This document shows, piece after piece, positions 1 to 13,341 of a DNA stretch of 64,000 nucleotides. Numbering within the stretch: the stretch's first letter is position 1; every line of letters begins with the position of its first letter. Under the pieces are notes generated by a model. That model searched no databases. It had not been told where the DNA came from and saw nothing but the letters and a program-made list of their open reading frames with translations. The translations under genes were made by a program, and so were the position numbers. The DNA lies in assembly GCA_016124455.1 (NCBI GenBank), contig WGNQ01000008.1, forward strand, positions 62,001 to 126,000, given 5' to 3'. The stretch is from Sideroxydans sp. (lineage in GTDB: Bacteria; Pseudomonadota; Gammaproteobacteria; Burkholderiales; Gallionellaceae).

Positions 1-49
1 GCAAACCGCCAGGGTGTGGAGCGTAGACTTCATGTTGCGGTCCGCAAGG

Positions 50-538
50 CTAGTCGCGGAAATTCTGGTATTGCAGCGGGAAGTCGGTGATCGACTTCTT
101 GATGAAAGCGATGGCGGCCTGCAGGTCGTCGCGGTTCTTGCCGGTGACGCGCACGGTGTCGCCCTGGATGCTGGCCTGCACTTTCATCTTGCTGTCCTTG
201 ATCAGCTTGACGATCTTCTTCGCCAGTTCGATTTCCACGCCGACCTTCACCGTGCAGGCGCGCTTTACCTTGTTGCCGCTGACCTTCTCGATTTTGTCGC
301 TGATGTCCAGGCACTTGATGTCCACGCCGCGCTTGGTCAGCTTGCCGTTCAGGATGTCCTGCACCTGGTTCATCTGGAATTCGTTGTCGGCATGCACGGT
401 GAGCACCAGCTCGGCCTGTTCGACGCGGGCATCGCTACCCTTGAAGTCGAAGCGCGTGCCGACTTCCTTGTTGGTCTGCTCGACGGCATTCTTGACTTCG
501 GTTTTTTCTACTTCGGAAACGATGTCGAAAGAGGGCAT
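50..538 (-). CDS. yajQ: YajQ family (UPF0234) nucleotide/cyclic-di-GMP-binding protein
   Basis: Translation [37 protein letters not shown]... is characteristic of YajQ, full length. Confidence 0.95.
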   Translation of the reverse strand: MPSFDIVSEVEKTEVKNAVEQTNKEVGTRFDFKGSDARVEQAELVLTVHADNEFQMNQVQDILNGKLTKRGVDIKCLDISDKIEKVSGNKVKRACTVKVGVEIELAKKIVKLIKDSKMKVQASIQGDTVRVTGKNRDDLQAAIAFIKKSITDFPLQYQNFRD

Positions 539-564
539 AGCTACTCCTTGGAAATAACGTGGAA

Positions 565-882
565 TCAGCCGTAAGTGCAGATGTAGTTTACTTCATCCTC
601 GGCATGTATTTCGAAGCTGCTGTTTGCTGCGACCTTGAAGCTGCCGCCTGCAGTAAAGGTCTTGAACGCGGCTTCGCCGGCGAGTTTCACCTGGCATGTG
701 CCGGAGGTGATCTCCATGAGTTCCGGTGCGCCGACGTTGAAGGTGAGCTGGCTGCCCGACAGGATCACGCCCACGGTCTTGCGTGTGCCGTCCGGGAAGT
801 ACACCGAATGCGATACGCACTTGCCATCGAAATAGACGCTGGCCTTGGTGCCAACGCTGATGTTGTCGATTCTGTCCAGCAT
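565..882 (-). CDS. ppnP: Pyrimidine/purine nucleoside phosphorylase (DUF1255/YaiE family)
   Basis: [40 protein letters not shown]...; start trimmed from the ORF track to the family-consistent Met. Confidence 0.85.
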   Translation of the reverse strand: MLDRIDNISVGTKASVYFDGKCVSHSVYFPDGTRKTVGVILSGSQLTFNVGAPELMEITSGTCQVKLAGEAAFKTFTAGGSFKVAANSSFEIHAEDEVNYICTYG

Positions 883-892
883 TTCTGTTCCT

Positions 893-2122
<1,230 letters not shown>

Positions 2123-2199
2123 TTGCTTATTGCTCGCTTGGTAAGTTGTTTCTGGTTGGTGCGGCCGGCTTCTGTTGAAACCGGCCGCGGTTCGACGTT

Positions 2200-3120
2200 C
2201 TAGCTGTTTACTTTGCCCAGCAGCAGGTATTCCATGAGGGCCTTCTGCACATGCAATCTGTTCTCGGCCTCATCCCACACCACCGACTGCGGGCCGTCGA
2301 TTACGGCGGCATCCACTTCCTCGCCGCGATGGGCGGGCAGGCAATGCATGAACAGCGAGTCCGGTTTGGCGACGGACATCATCTCGGCATCGACGATCCA
2401 GTCGGCGAAGGCCTTGCGGCGCGCATCGTTTTCGCGTTCGAAGCCCATGCTGGTCCACACGTCGGTGGTCACCAGGTCCGCGCCGCGCGCGGCGTCCATC
2501 GGGTCGGCGAATTCTTCGTAGTTGTCCGCGCCAAACAGGCCGGCGCGCTCGGCTTCCACTTCATAGCCGGGCGGGGTGGAGACGTGTACGTTGAAGTCCA
2601 GCAGTTCTGCTGCCTGCAGCCAGGTGTTGCACACGTTGTTGGAATCGCCGATCCAGGCCACGGTCTTGCCCTTGATCGAGCCGCGATGCTCGATGTAGGT
2701 GTAGATGTCGGCCAGGATCTGGCACGGGTGGTATTCGTTGGTCAGCCCGTTTATCACCGGCACGCGCGAGTTGGCGGCAAAGCGCTCGATGATCTCCTGC
2801 TCGAAGGTGCGGATCATCACGATGTCGCTCATGCGCGAGATCACCTGTGCCGCATCTTCCACCGGTTCGCCGCGACCGAGCTGGGAGTCGCGCGTATTCA
2901 GGTAGATGGCCGAGCCGCCGAGTTGCTGCATGCCGGCCTCGAACGACAGGCGCGTGCGGGTCGAGCTTTTTTCAAAGATCATTACCAGCGTGCGGTCGAC
3001 CAGCGGGTGATAGGTCTGGTAGGCCTTGAAGCGCTGCTTGATGATGCGCGTGCGCTCGAAAATGTGTTCGAGCTCGGCGAGCGTGAGGTCTTTGAATTGC
3101 AGAAAGTGCTTAATGTCCAT
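2200..3120 (-). CDS. argF: Ornithine carbamoyltransferase
   Basis: [31 protein letters not shown]...[16 protein letters not shown]...[12 protein letters not shown] motifs; start trimmed to 3120. Confidence 0.97.
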   Translation of the reverse strand: MDIKHFLQFKDLTLAELEHIFERTRIIKQRFKAYQTYHPLVDRTLVMIFEKSSTRTRLSFEAGMQQLGGSAIYLNTRDSQLGRGEPVEDAAQVISRMSDIVMIRTFEQEIIERFAANSRVPVINGLTNEYHPCQILADIYTYIEHRGSIKGKTVAWIGDSNNVCNTWLQAAELLDFNVHVSTPPGYEVEAERAGLFGADNYEEFADPMDAARGADLVTTDVWTSMGFERENDARRKAFADWIVDAEMMSVAKPDSLFMHCLPAHRGEEVDAAVIDGPQSVVWDEAENRLHVQKALMEYLLLGKVNS

Positions 3121-3122
3121 GG

Positions 3123-4301
3123 TTAAGCGCCTTGCGTAAGGAAATTGGTCACCAGCGGGCACAGCAGGTCCAGCAGTTGTTGTGCTTCCGTTTGCGAGAA
3201 TACCAGTGCCGGCAGCAGCCGGATGACGTTTTCTGCGGTCACGTTGATCAGCAGTCCCTGTTCCAGCGCCTGCGGCACCAGTGCGCCGCACGGCTTGTTC
3301 AGTTCGATGCCGATCATCAGTCCCTGGCCGCGAATGTCCACTACGCCGGGTACGGCAGCCAGGTTCTTGCGCAGGCCGGCCATCAGGTATTCGCCGATGC
3401 TTGCGGCATGTGCCGGCAACTTGTCCTGCTCCATGAGGCTTAATGTGGTGAGCGCAGCGGTACAGGCCAGCGGATTGCCGCCAAAGGTGGAGCCGTGGTT
3501 GCCGGGCTGGAGGGTTCCTGTCGCCTTGCCTGCGGCCAGGCACGCGCCGACCGGCACGCCCGAACCCAGCCCCTTGGCCAGGGTCATGACGTCCGGCAGC
3601 ATGCCGGTGTGCTGGTGGGCGAACCACTTGCCGGTGCGGCCGATACCGCACTGTACCTCGTCCAGCATCAGTAGCCAGTCCTGCTGGTCGCAGAGCTCGC
3701 GCAATTGTTCCAGATAGTGGATGTCCAGCGTGCGGATGCCGCCTTCGCCCTGCAGCGGCTCAACCAGCACTGCCACCACATCGTGGTTGCGTTCCGCGAC
3801 CTGGCGGATGGCCTCGAGATCGTTGTACGGTACGCGCACGAAGCCTTTGACCAGCGGCTCGAAGCCGGCTTGCACCTTGCGGTTTCCGGTGGCGGACAGG
3901 GTGGCCAGTGTGCGGCCGTGAAAGGCTTTTTCCATCACGATGATGCAGGGATTTTCAACGCCTTTCTTGTGACCGTACATGCGTGCAAGCTTGATCGCGG
4001 CTTCGTTGGCTTCGCAGCCGGAATTGCAGACGAACACCTCATCCATGCGCGACAGTTCGCACAGCTTGTCGGCGAGCTGTTCCTGCTCGGGTATCCGATA
4101 GACGTTGGAAACGTGGATCAGCTTGCCGATCTGCGCATTGAGGGCGGCGGTAAAGCGCGGATGGGCATGCCCCAGCGTGTTGACGGCGATGCCGGACAGG
4201 GCGTCGAGATAGCGTTTGCCGGCGGTGTCCCACAGCCATACGCCTTCGCCGTGTGTGAAGGAAACTGACAACCGGGCATAAGTATTCATCAGATGCGACA
4301 T
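3123..4301 (-). CDS. argD: Acetylornithine/succinylornithine aminotransferase
   Basis: MSHLMNTYARLSVSFTHGEGVWLWDTAGKRYLDALSGIAVNTLGHAHP...; class III aminotransferase; start trimmed. Confidence 0.95.
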   Translation of the reverse strand: MSHLMNTYARLSVSFTHGEGVWLWDTAGKRYLDALSGIAVNTLGHAHPRFTAALNAQIGKLIHVSNVYRIPEQEQLADKLCELSRMDEVFVCNSGCEANEAAIKLARMYGHKKGVENPCIIVMEKAFHGRTLATLSATGNRKVQAGFEPLVKGFVRVPYNDLEAIRQVAERNHDVVAVLVEPLQGEGGIRTLDIHYLEQLRELCDQQDWLLMLDEVQCGIGRTGKWFAHQHTGMLPDVMTLAKGLGSGVPVGACLAAGKATGTLQPGNHGSTFGGNPLACTAALTTLSLMEQDKLPAHAASIGEYLMAGLRKNLAAVPGVVDIRGQGLMIGIELNKPCGALVPQALEQGLLINVTAENVIRLLPALVFSQTEAQQLLDLLCPLVTNFLTQGA

Positions 4302-4360
4302 GGATACCCCTAACAAATCACGCTGCAACTGGCGCAGCATTGCGGCAAGCTGTTCAAAAC

Positions 4361-4391
4361 GGGAAAGGCCGACGCAGGGTCGGCCTTTCCC
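4361..4391 (-). terminator. Rho-independent terminator candidate downstream of rpsT
   Basis: Inverted repeat gggaaaggccgac...gtcggcctttccc followed on the minus strand by gttttg. Confidence 0.7.
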
Positions 4392-4413
4392 TTGTTATGT
4401 GCTGCGAGCAGGC

Positions 4414-4677
4414 TTAGGCCATTGCCTTGATAGCAGCAGACAGGCGGCTCTTATGGCGGGCTGCCTTGTTCTTGTGGATGATCTTCTTGTCGGCGATGGA
4501 ATCGACCACGCTGGTGGATTCCTGGAACACGGCTTGTGCGGCAGCCTTGTCGCCAGCATCAATCGCCTTCGCTACTTTCTTGATCGCGGTACGCAGTTCC
4601 GAACGCAGGCTTGCGTTGTGGTCACGCTGTTTATCCGCTTGTCTTGCGCGCTTTCTGGCTTGTGCGCTGTTTGCCAT
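4414..4677 (-). CDS. rpsT: 30S ribosomal protein S20
   Basis: [39 protein letters not shown]... Confidence 0.98.
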   Translation of the reverse strand: MANSAQARKRARQADKQRDHNASLRSELRTAIKKVAKAIDAGDKAAAQAVFQESTSVVDSIADKKIIHKNKAARHKSRLSAAIKAMA

Positions 4678-4855
4678 GGCAACTCCTTGAAATTTCGCTT
4701 GCTATAAAAGGCGCGCATTATAGGAAAGCCGGCCGGCTTTGGCAACCTTTATTTACGGTATCGCGGCGCGGGCGCGAAAGCCGGGTTTTCCGCAGTCCCG
4801 GGCAGGAATGATATGATGCCAGCCTTGACAGGAAAAACATACAGGGTGCGCTCAA

Positions 4856-5212
4856 ATGTTGTCCGATCTCGCCGAATTTGTGGTTCAGGGAATCACCATG
4901 GAGGGAAAAGTCTTCCAGCCTGCTGACTGGGCGGAACAGCTGTACGGCAGGTTGGCCAGGGGCGGCTCTGCGGGCGGGCGTGTGGTGTATTCATCCTACA
5001 TGCGTGCAATTGTGGCGGATGGGGTCAGCTCGCTGGTGGTGCGGGCTGCATTGAAAGAAGTGGATGCCAAGGCCTTCGATACGATCAAGCAGTTTGTTGC
5101 CGACAATCACCTCGTGGTGCGCGCAGGTCGCGGCGTCATCAACGCCGAGGGCAGCGGGACGCATCGCGTCGGCGATCAGGAGCGCCGTGATCCGAACCGC
5201 AATATCTGGTAA
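4856..5212 (+). CDS. DUF3579-like conserved hypothetical protein
   Basis: MLSDLAEFVVQGITMEGKVFQPADWAEQLYGRLARGG...; position between rpsT and murJ fits the betaproteobacterial family. Confidence 0.65.
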   Translation: MLSDLAEFVVQGITMEGKVFQPADWAEQLYGRLARGGSAGGRVVYSSYMRAIVADGVSSLVVRAALKEVDAKAFDTIKQFVADNHLVVRAGRGVINAEGSGTHRVGDQERRDPNRNIW

Positions 5213-5248
5213 TCCCGTGCATGCTTTACCGGTGAGGGCTGCAGGCCG

Positions 5249-6793
5249 ATGAATTTGCTCAAGGCACTTGCCACCATCAGCAGTCTTACCCTGGTTTCGC
5301 GTATCCTCGCTTTTGTGCGGGACGTGCTGATCGCGCGGATTTTCGGTGCCGGCATGGCCACCGACGCTTTCTTCGTCGCTTTCAAGTTGCCCAACCTGTT
5401 GCGTCGGCTGTTCGCGGAAGGGGCATTCTCGCAGGCCTTCGTGCCGATCTTCGGCGAATACAAGAACCGCAAGAGCCAGGACGAGACCAGGCTGCTGGTC
5501 GATCACGTCACCACCTTGCTGGCGATTATCCTGTTCGTGGTCACCGTCATCGGCATCATTGCCGCACCGGTGCTGGTTTATATCAGTGCGCCGGGCTTTG
5601 CCCAGGAACCGGACAAGTTTGCGCTCACCGTGCAGATGCTGCGCGTCACCTCGCCCTATATTTTCTTCATTTCACTGGTGGCCGTGGCTGCCGGGATACT
5701 GAATACCTACAATAAATTCTGGGTGCCCGCCGCTGCGCCCATCCTGCTTAATATCTGCTTTATCGGTGCAGCGCTGTGGCTGGCGCCGTATTGCAATCCG
5801 CCGGTGATGGCGCTGGCGTGGGCGGTATTTATCGCCGGCATCGTGCAGCTCGCGTTCCAGTTGCCGTTCCTGAAAAAGATCGGCATGTTGCCGCGCTGGC
5901 GCCTGAACCTGAAAGACCCGGGCGTATGGCGCATCGTCAGGCAGATGGGGCCGGCGGTATTCGGCGTTTCCATCGCGCAGATCAGCCTCATCATCAATAC
6001 CATTTTCGCTTCGTTCCTCGCCGTGGGCAGCGTGTCCTGGCTGTATTACGCCGACCGGCTGATGGAATTTCCGTCCGGCATGCTGGGCGTGGCGCTCGGG
6101 ACTATATTGTTGCCCTCGCTTTCCAAGCACTACGCCGACAACAGTCCGGAAGAATATTCCCGGCTGCTGGACTGGGGGCTGCGCCTGACGTTTATGCTCA
6201 CCTTGCCTGCCGCACTGGCGCTGGGCATGATTGCCGTGCCTCTGCTGTCCACCTTCTTCCAGCACGGCGAATTTGCCGCGCACGACGTGTTGATGACGCG
6301 CCAGGCGCTGGTCGGCTACAGCGTCGGCCTGGTCGGCATCATCCTGGTGAAAATCCTCGCCCCGGGTTTTTACGCACGGCAGGACATCAGGACACCAGTG
6401 AAAATTGCCATCGTCACCCTGTTTGCCACGCAGGGCATGAATGCGCTGTTCGTGTTCGTGCTGCATTTGCAGCACGCCGGACTCGCGCTCTCCATCGGCC
6501 TGGCCGCCTGCCTGAATTCCGCCGTCCTGTTCTACCAGTTGCGGAAGCGTGACATCTACCGGCCGGAACCCGGCTGGGCAATGTTCTTTGCCAAGCTGTG
6601 CTGCGCGCTGCTGGCGCTGGGGCTGGCCATGTGGTTCGGCATGGGCACGGAGCAGCACTGGCTCGATATCAGCGGCTGGACGCGCATCCTGCACCTGGCC
6701 GCGCTGGTTGTGGGCGGGGTGGGAGTGTACTTCGCCGTGCTGTGGCTGCTGGGTTTCCGGGTGCGGGATTTCGCCAAGCGCGGGGCAAACTGA
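5249..6793 (+). CDS. murJ: Lipid II flippase MurJ (MviN)
   Basis: [68 protein letters not shown]... Confidence 0.97.
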   Translation: MNLLKALATISSLTLVSRILAFVRDVLIARIFGAGMATDAFFVAFKLPNLLRRLFAEGAFSQAFVPIFGEYKNRKSQDETRLLVDHVTTLLAIILFVVTVIGIIAAPVLVYISAPGFAQEPDKFALTVQMLRVTSPYIFFISLVAVAAGILNTYNKFWVPAAAPILLNICFIGAALWLAPYCNPPVMALAWAVFIAGIVQLAFQLPFLKKIGMLPRWRLNLKDPGVWRIVRQMGPAVFGVSIAQISLIINTIFASFLAVGSVSWLYYADRLMEFPSGMLGVALGTILLPSLSKHYADNSPEEYSRLLDWGLRLTFMLTLPAALALGMIAVPLLSTFFQHGEFAAHDVLMTRQALVGYSVGLVGIILVKILAPGFYARQDIRTPVKIAIVTLFATQGMNALFVFVLHLQHAGLALSIGLAACLNSAVLFYQLRKRDIYRPEPGWAMFFAKLCCALLALGLAMWFGMGTEQHWLDISGWTRILHLAALVVGGVGVYFAVLWLLGFRVRDFAKRGAN

Positions 6794-6842
6794 GGCGCCG
6801 GTATTTGCAGTTGCAGGCGTGGGCGCATTCGCCATGCCATGA

Positions 6843-8042
<1,200 letters not shown>

Positions 8043-8078
8043 AATGCGCCCCTTTGTTTTAAACCGGAGCCTTCAAAA

Positions 8079-8417
8079 ATGTCCCTGAGCAACCTGTTTA
8101 TCAGCAGTGCCTATGCCCAAGATGCCGCGCCTGCGCAAGGTGGCGGCATGATGCAGTTCCTGCCGTTGTTTATCCTGATTGCCGTATTTTACTTGCTGAT
8201 CCTGCGTCCGCAGCAGAAGCGTGCCAAGGAACAGAAGGCGATGCTGGCCGCGCTGCAGAAGGGCGACGAGATCGTCAGTATCGGCGGTCTGGTGGGGCGC
8301 GTGGAGAAGGTGGGCGAGAATCACCTGAGCATCCAGGTGGCCGACAACGTCGTGGTGCAGATCCAGCGTTCGGCAGTGCAGAGCGTGCTGCCCAAGGGAA
8401 CCATCAAGTCGAACTAG
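8079..8417 (+). CDS. yajC: Preprotein translocase subunit YajC
   Basis: Single TM segment followed by LILRPQQKRAKEQKAMLAALQKGDEIVSIGGLVGRV. Confidence 0.95.
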   Translation: MSLSNLFISSAYAQDAAPAQGGGMMQFLPLFILIAVFYLLILRPQQKRAKEQKAMLAALQKGDEIVSIGGLVGRVEKVGENHLSIQVADNVVVQIQRSAVQSVLPKGTIKSN

Positions 8418-8431
8418 TTTAAGGCCTCGCA

Positions 8432-10243
8432 ATGAACCACTACCCGCTGTGGAAAAACCTGCTGATTCTCGCTGCGTTCGTCATCGGCCTGATCTACACC
8501 CTGCCCAACTTCTACGGTGAGGCACCCGCAGTACAGGTGCAGCCGCTGCGTACCAGCATCAAGGTGGACAGCGCGCTGATGCAGCGGGTGGATGATGCGC
8601 TCAAGGCGGCCAACCTCAATCCGGACGTGGTCACCATGGACGCCACCAGCGTCAAGGCGCGCTTCCGCGATACCGACAGCCAGCTGAAAGCCAAGGACAT
8701 CCTGCAGGCGAAGCTCGGCGACGATTACGTGGTGGCGCTCAACCTGCTGTCGCGTTCGCCGCAGTGGATGTCCGACATCAATGCCTTGCCGATGTATCTC
8801 GGCCTCGACTTGCGCGGCGGCGTGCACTTCCTGTTGCAGGTGGACATGAAGAGCGCGCTGACCAAGTCGCTCGAAGGCGACGCCAGCGACATGCGTAGCG
8901 CACTGCGTGACAAGAACATTCCCTACGGCGGCATCACCCGCGATGGCGGCGTGCTGACCATCAAGTTCCGCGATATCGCGGCGCGCACGGCAGGCGAAGG
9001 CGAGATCCAGCAGCGCTTCGGCAGCCTGAAGCTGGACGAGGCGGAAGAGGGCGGGGAATTCCTGCTGCGCGCCACGCTCAAGCCGGAAGAGGAACGCCGC
9101 ATCCAGGAAGCCGCCGTGCAGCAGAACCTGATCACCCTGCGCAACCGCGTCAACGAGCTCGGCGTGGCCGAGCCGGTGATCCAGCAGCAGGGCCTGGACC
9201 GCGTGGTGGTGCAGTTACCGGGCGTGCAGGACACCGCGCGCGCCAAGGACATTCTGGGCCGCACCGCGACGCTGGAAGTGCGCATGGTGGATGAGACGCA
9301 CCAGGTGGCGCCGGGCGCCGCCGCACCGTTCGGCGACGACGTGTTCAAGGATCGCGACGGCAACCTGCTGGCGGTGAAGAAATCGGTGATTCTCACCGGC
9401 GAGCGCATCAGCGACGCACGGCCGGGTTTCGACAACCGTACCAACGAACCGGCGGTGCACATCAACCTCGATGGCGTCGGCGCACGCAAGTTCAAGGAAG
9501 CAACGCGCGAGAACGTCGGCAAGCGCATGGCCATCATCCTGTTCGAGAAGGGCAAGGGCGAGATCATCACCGCACCGGTGATCCGCGAGGAAATCGGCGG
9601 TGGCCGCGTGCAGATCAGCGGCAAGATGAGCACCGAGGAAGCGCGTGATACCGCCTTGCTGCTGCGCGCCGGCGCGCTGGCCGCACCGATGGAAATCGTC
9701 GAGGAGCGCACCGTCGGCCCGAGCCTGGGCGCCGACAACATCGAGCGCGGTTTCCATTCGACCCAGATCGGTTTCATCGCGATCTCGCTGTTCATGATTG
9801 CCTACTACCTGATGTTCGGCACGGTGTCGGTGCTCGCGCTGGGCACCAACCTCCTGCTGCTGGTCGCGCTGCTGTCGATGCTGCAGGCCACGCTGACGCT
9901 GCCCGGCATGGCCGGTATCGCGCTGACGCTGGGCATGGCGATCGACTCCAACGTGCTGATCAACGAGCGCATCCGCGAGGAATTGCGCAACGGCGTCACG
10001 CCGCAGGCGGCGATCAATGCCGGTTATGACAACGCCTTCGGCACCATCCTCGACTCCAACATCACCACGCTGATCGCGGGCATCGCGCTGTTCATGTTCG
10101 GCTCCGGCCCGATCAAGGGCTTCGCCGTGGTGTTGTGCCTGGGCATCCTGACCTCGATGTTCAGCTCGGTGCTGGTGTCGCGCGCGCTGGTCAACCTGAT
10201 CTACGGGCGCCGGGCACGTCTGAACAAAGTGGCGATTGGCTAA
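8432..10243 (+). CDS. secD: Protein translocase subunit SecD
   Basis: MNHYPLWKNLLILAAFVIGLIYTLPNFYGEAPAVQV...GLDLRGGVHFLLQVD... Confidence 0.98.
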   Translation: MNHYPLWKNLLILAAFVIGLIYTLPNFYGEAPAVQVQPLRTSIKVDSALMQRVDDALKAANLNPDVVTMDATSVKARFRDTDSQLKAKDILQAKLGDDYVVALNLLSRSPQWMSDINALPMYLGLDLRGGVHFLLQVDMKSALTKSLEGDASDMRSALRDKNIPYGGITRDGGVLTIKFRDIAARTAGEGEIQQRFGSLKLDEAEEGGEFLLRATLKPEEERRIQEAAVQQNLITLRNRVNELGVAEPVIQQQGLDRVVVQLPGVQDTARAKDILGRTATLEVRMVDETHQVAPGAAAPFGDDVFKDRDGNLLAVKKSVILTGERISDARPGFDNRTNEPAVHINLDGVGARKFKEATRENVGKRMAIILFEKGKGEIITAPVIREEIGGGRVQISGKMSTEEARDTALLLRAGALAAPMEIVEERTVGPSLGADNIERGFHSTQIGFIAISLFMIAYYLMFGTVSVLALGTNLLLLVALLSMLQATLTLPGMAGIALTLGMAIDSNVLINERIREELRNGVTPQAAINAGYDNAFGTILDSNITTLIAGIALFMFGSGPIKGFAVVLCLGILTSMFSSVLVSRALVNLIYGRRARLNKVAIG

Positions 10244-10255
10244 GGGACAAGTCAG

Positions 10256-11188
10256 ATGGAATTTTTCAAGATCAAACGCGACATTCCGTTCATGAGCTAT
10301 GGGCGGTACACCACCGCCATCTCGCTGGTGACGTTCATTCTTGCGGTATTTTTCCTCGCCACGCGCGGGCTGAATTTCGGCGTCGATTTCACCGGCGGCA
10401 CGGTGATGGAAATGCACTATGCCCAGCCGGCCGACCTCGACAAGGTGCGCGCGCAGATGGCCGAAATGGGCATGAAGGACGCGGTGGTGCAGAGCTTCGG
10501 TTCCAGCCTGGACGTGCTGATCCAGGTGCCGCTGCGCGAGAACGTGGTGGGCGCCAAGCTTTCCGACGAGGTGCGTGACAAGCTGCGCGCGCAGGATGCG
10601 ACCGCCGAGATGCGCCGCGTCGAGTTCGTCGGCCCGCAAGTCGGCAAGGACCTCGTCGACAACGGTTCGCTCGCCTTGCTGCTGGTTTCGCTCGGCATCG
10701 TCAGCTACCTGTGGCTGCGCTTCGAATGGAAGTTCGGCCTTGCCGCGATCATCGCCAACCTGCACGACGTGGTGATCATCCTCGGCTTCTTCGCCTTCTT
10801 CCAGTGGGAATTCTCGTTGTCGGTGCTGGCCGCGGTGCTGGCCGTGCTCGGCTATTCGGTGAACGAATCGGTGGTGGTGTTCGACCGGATCCGCGAAAAC
10901 TTCCGCAAGATGCGCAAGACCAGCGTGCACGAGATTATCGACAACGCGATCACCCGCACCATGTCGCGCACCATCATTACCCACGGCTGTACCCAGATGA
11001 TGGTCACCTCGATGCTGTTCCTCGGCGGCGAGACGCTGCACTATTTCGCACTCGCATTGACCATCGGCATCCTGTTCAGTATCTACTCCTCGGTGTTGGT
11101 GGCCAGCCCGATCCTGATGTGGCTGGGCGTGTCGCGCGAAGACTTTATCAAACCCGAAAAGACCGAAGCGGAAGAAGTGCTGCCCTGA
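10256..11188 (+). CDS. secF: Protein translocase subunit SecF
   Basis: MEFFKIKRDIPFMSYGRYTTAISLVTFILAVFFLATRGLNFGVDFTGGT... Confidence 0.98.
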   Translation: MEFFKIKRDIPFMSYGRYTTAISLVTFILAVFFLATRGLNFGVDFTGGTVMEMHYAQPADLDKVRAQMAEMGMKDAVVQSFGSSLDVLIQVPLRENVVGAKLSDEVRDKLRAQDATAEMRRVEFVGPQVGKDLVDNGSLALLLVSLGIVSYLWLRFEWKFGLAAIIANLHDVVIILGFFAFFQWEFSLSVLAAVLAVLGYSVNESVVVFDRIRENFRKMRKTSVHEIIDNAITRTMSRTIITHGCTQMMVTSMLFLGGETLHYFALALTIGILFSIYSSVLVASPILMWLGVSREDFIKPEKTEAEEVLP

Positions 11189-11250
11189 CCGGGCAGGCTT
11201 CCCGCCTCGGGCATACCCGTTCCCTACCGCTGATTGCTGAGACTCGTTAA

Positions 11251-11886
11251 TTGGATCTGCTGACTTCGCTGCTCGATATCGTGCTCCACCTGGATACCCA
11301 CCTGCTCGCGCTCACGCAGGAGTACGGCATGTGGATCTACGCCCTCCTGTTCCTGATCATCTTCAGCGAAACCGGGCTGGTGTTCGCGCCGTTCCTGCCG
11401 GGCGACTCGCTGCTGTTCGTCACCGGTGCGCTGTGCGGCATGGGCTCGCTCGACCTGAAGATATTGATGCCGCTGCTGATGCTGGCCGCATTCTGCGGCG
11501 ACAACAGCAACTACTGGATCGGCCGTCTGCTCGGGCTGCGGCTGGTCGAGCGCCTCGAAGGCCGCTTCATCAAGCACGAGCACCTCGAAAAGACCCACGC
11601 CTTCTATGAGCGCCATGGCGGCAAGACCGTACTGCTTGCGCGCTTCCTGCCCATTGTGCGCACCTTCGCCCCGTTCGTCGCCGGCATCGGCCTGATGCGT
11701 TACCGCCTGTTCGTGCTGTTCAGCGCGCTCGGCAGCCTGGCCTGGATCGGCAGCATTACGCTGGCGGGTTATTTCTTCGGCAACATACCGGTGATCAAGA
11801 ACAACCTGACGCTGATGATCCTCGGCATCGTGTTCATCTCGTTCGTTCCGGCGATGCTGGAATTCTGGAAACGGCGGAAAAACTAG
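11251..11886 (+). CDS. DedA family membrane protein (TTG start)
   Basis: EYGMWIYALLFLIIFSETGLVFAPFLPGDSLLFVTGAL...GDNSNYWIGR typical of DedA; apparent TTG start. Confidence 0.92.
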   Translation: MDLLTSLLDIVLHLDTHLLALTQEYGMWIYALLFLIIFSETGLVFAPFLPGDSLLFVTGALCGMGSLDLKILMPLLMLAAFCGDNSNYWIGRLLGLRLVERLEGRFIKHEHLEKTHAFYERHGGKTVLLARFLPIVRTFAPFVAGIGLMRYRLFVLFSALGSLAWIGSITLAGYFFGNIPVIKNNLTLMILGIVFISFVPAMLEFWKRRKN

Positions 11887-11893
11887 CGTTAGT

Positions 11894-12454
11894 TCATATC
11901 TGTTTGCTAACCAATCTCTCGCAGTGTTGAAGCAGCTTAATCCAGAATTCTAAGCCGCCAACGTGCTCTGGTTTTATGCCATCTGTATCTAAGCAGGTAG
12001 CGTCAAATATAAACTTTGAACCATCATCAAGTTCGATGGGGTAACTATCTTGATACTTTCTGAAGATGCTCCATTTAGGTCTCCATGGGTTATGAGCAAA
12101 TGCATTGCGCAGTTGATTAACCATGATTCGGATACCTTTTCGATTGGCATCGGTTTCGCTAGCCAGGCTCCCAAAAACTTCGTCTAGCGTTTCATCAGTG
12201 GTAAGGGCAGAGGCGCTTAAGGCGATGAGCACTAGGTTGAAGCATCCATCTTTGATGTCTTCGATGGTGCCGTTTGGAAATGGTGGTACAGCTACTCCAG
12301 CACTTCCAGTGATGATAGTAACTTCACGTGAAAAGATTTCAGTGCTAATTCTCCCTGCATTGGCTTCAGCGTTTAATCGAAACGCTAAACTTAATACTGC
12401 CTGAGCAGTGGCAATCTTATTGGCAGGAGTTTCAATGCCGCTCCCGGCACTCAT
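11894..12454 (-). CDS. Hypothetical protein with HEPN-like RNxxxH signature
   Basis: ORF of 186 aa containing MVNQLRNAFAHNPWRPKW; visibly AT-richer than flanks; start overlaps stop of next gene (TAATG). Confidence 0.55.
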   Translation of the reverse strand: MSAGSGIETPANKIATAQAVLSLAFRLNAEANAGRISTEIFSREVTIITGSAGVAVPPFPNGTIEDIKDGCFNLVLIALSASALTTDETLDEVFGSLASETDANRKGIRIMVNQLRNAFAHNPWRPKWSIFRKYQDSYPIELDDGSKFIFDATCLDTDGIKPEHVGGLEFWIKLLQHCERLVSKQI

Positions 12455-13341
12455 TAGACGTTGATCTCGTCGCCCTCGCGCGCCAAGCGGATGTCGAGCT
12501 TGTCTTGCGCTTCGGGATAGCGCGCCACCGCCTCGGCAAACACGCGTTCCAGTTCGTCATCGCTGCGCGTGGGTTCGTGGTGGGTGCAGTAGAGGACTTT
12601 CACCCCGGCTTCCAGCGCGAGCTGGATGCAGGAATCGAAAGTGCCGTGGCCCCAGCCTTTTTTCGACGGGTATTCCTCGATGGTGTAGGACGAGTCGGCG
12701 ATCAGCACGTCCACGCCGCGGATGGCTTCGACGATGGATTGCTGCTGTTCCTCGATCAGCGACTGGTATTCGGCGTAGCCGTGATCTTCAGGCTCGTAGA
12801 TGTTGGAATAAGGTTCGTGGTCGCCGGTGAAGAACACCGATTTGCCGTCGCAGTCGATGCGGTAGCCGAAGTTGACCACCGGGTGGCTGAGCAGGGTGGG
12901 GGTGATGGTGGCGCTGCCTGCGGTCACCTGCTCGTTCGGCATGATGGTGATGTATTCGGTGCGCGAGCGGATCTCCGCCTCGCGTACCGGGAAGTAGCTG
13001 TACTGCATCTGGGTGGTGAGGATCTGTTCCGGCCCCTGTCCGGAGACCGGGTTGTAGGCGCCGTGCAGCCGCACCAGGTTGCCGGGAATGAAGATCGGCG
13101 TGAAGAACGGCAATCCCTGGATGTGATCCCAGTGGCTGTGGGTGTTGAAGATGTGTGCGGTGACCGGCATCTCCGCCAGCAGCGATTGCGCGAGCGGGAA
13201 GATGCCGGTGCCGCCGTCGAGGATGATCAGGTCGTTCTCGTCGGTGCGCACTTCGATGCAGGTGGTGTTGCCGCCGTAGCGTGCGGTGCTCGGGCCGGGC
13301 GAGGCGATGGAACCGCGTACGCCCCAGAATTTTACCTTCAT
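12454..13341 (-). CDS. MBL-fold metallo-hydrolase
   Basis: MKVKFWGVRGSIASPGPSTARYGGNTTCIEV...NTHSHWDHIQGLPFF...FFTGDHEP metal-binding motifs. Confidence 0.9.
   Translation of the reverse strand: MKVKFWGVRGSIASPGPSTARYGGNTTCIEVRTDENDLIILDGGTGIFPLAQSLLAEMPVTAHIFNTHSHWDHIQGLPFFTPIFIPGNLVRLHGAYNPVSGQGPEQILTTQMQYSYFPVREAEIRSRTEYITIMPNEQVTAGSATITPTLLSHPVVNFGYRIDCDGKSVFFTGDHEPYSNIYEPEDHGYAEYQSLIEEQQQSIVEAIRGVDVLIADSSYTIEEYPSKKGWGHGTFDSCIQLALEAGVKVLYCTHHEPTRSDDELERVFAEAVARYPEAQDKLDIRLAREGDEINV

Noticed and set aside
2200-3651. 483-aa reading of the argF ORF
   Set aside because: The N-terminal part beyond MDIKHF is an out-of-frame reading of argD; argF starts at 3120
9215-11041. 608-aa minus-strand ORF opposite secD/secF
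   Set aside because: Antisense to two confidently identified genes; His/Gln/Arg-rich composition of a codon-position artefact
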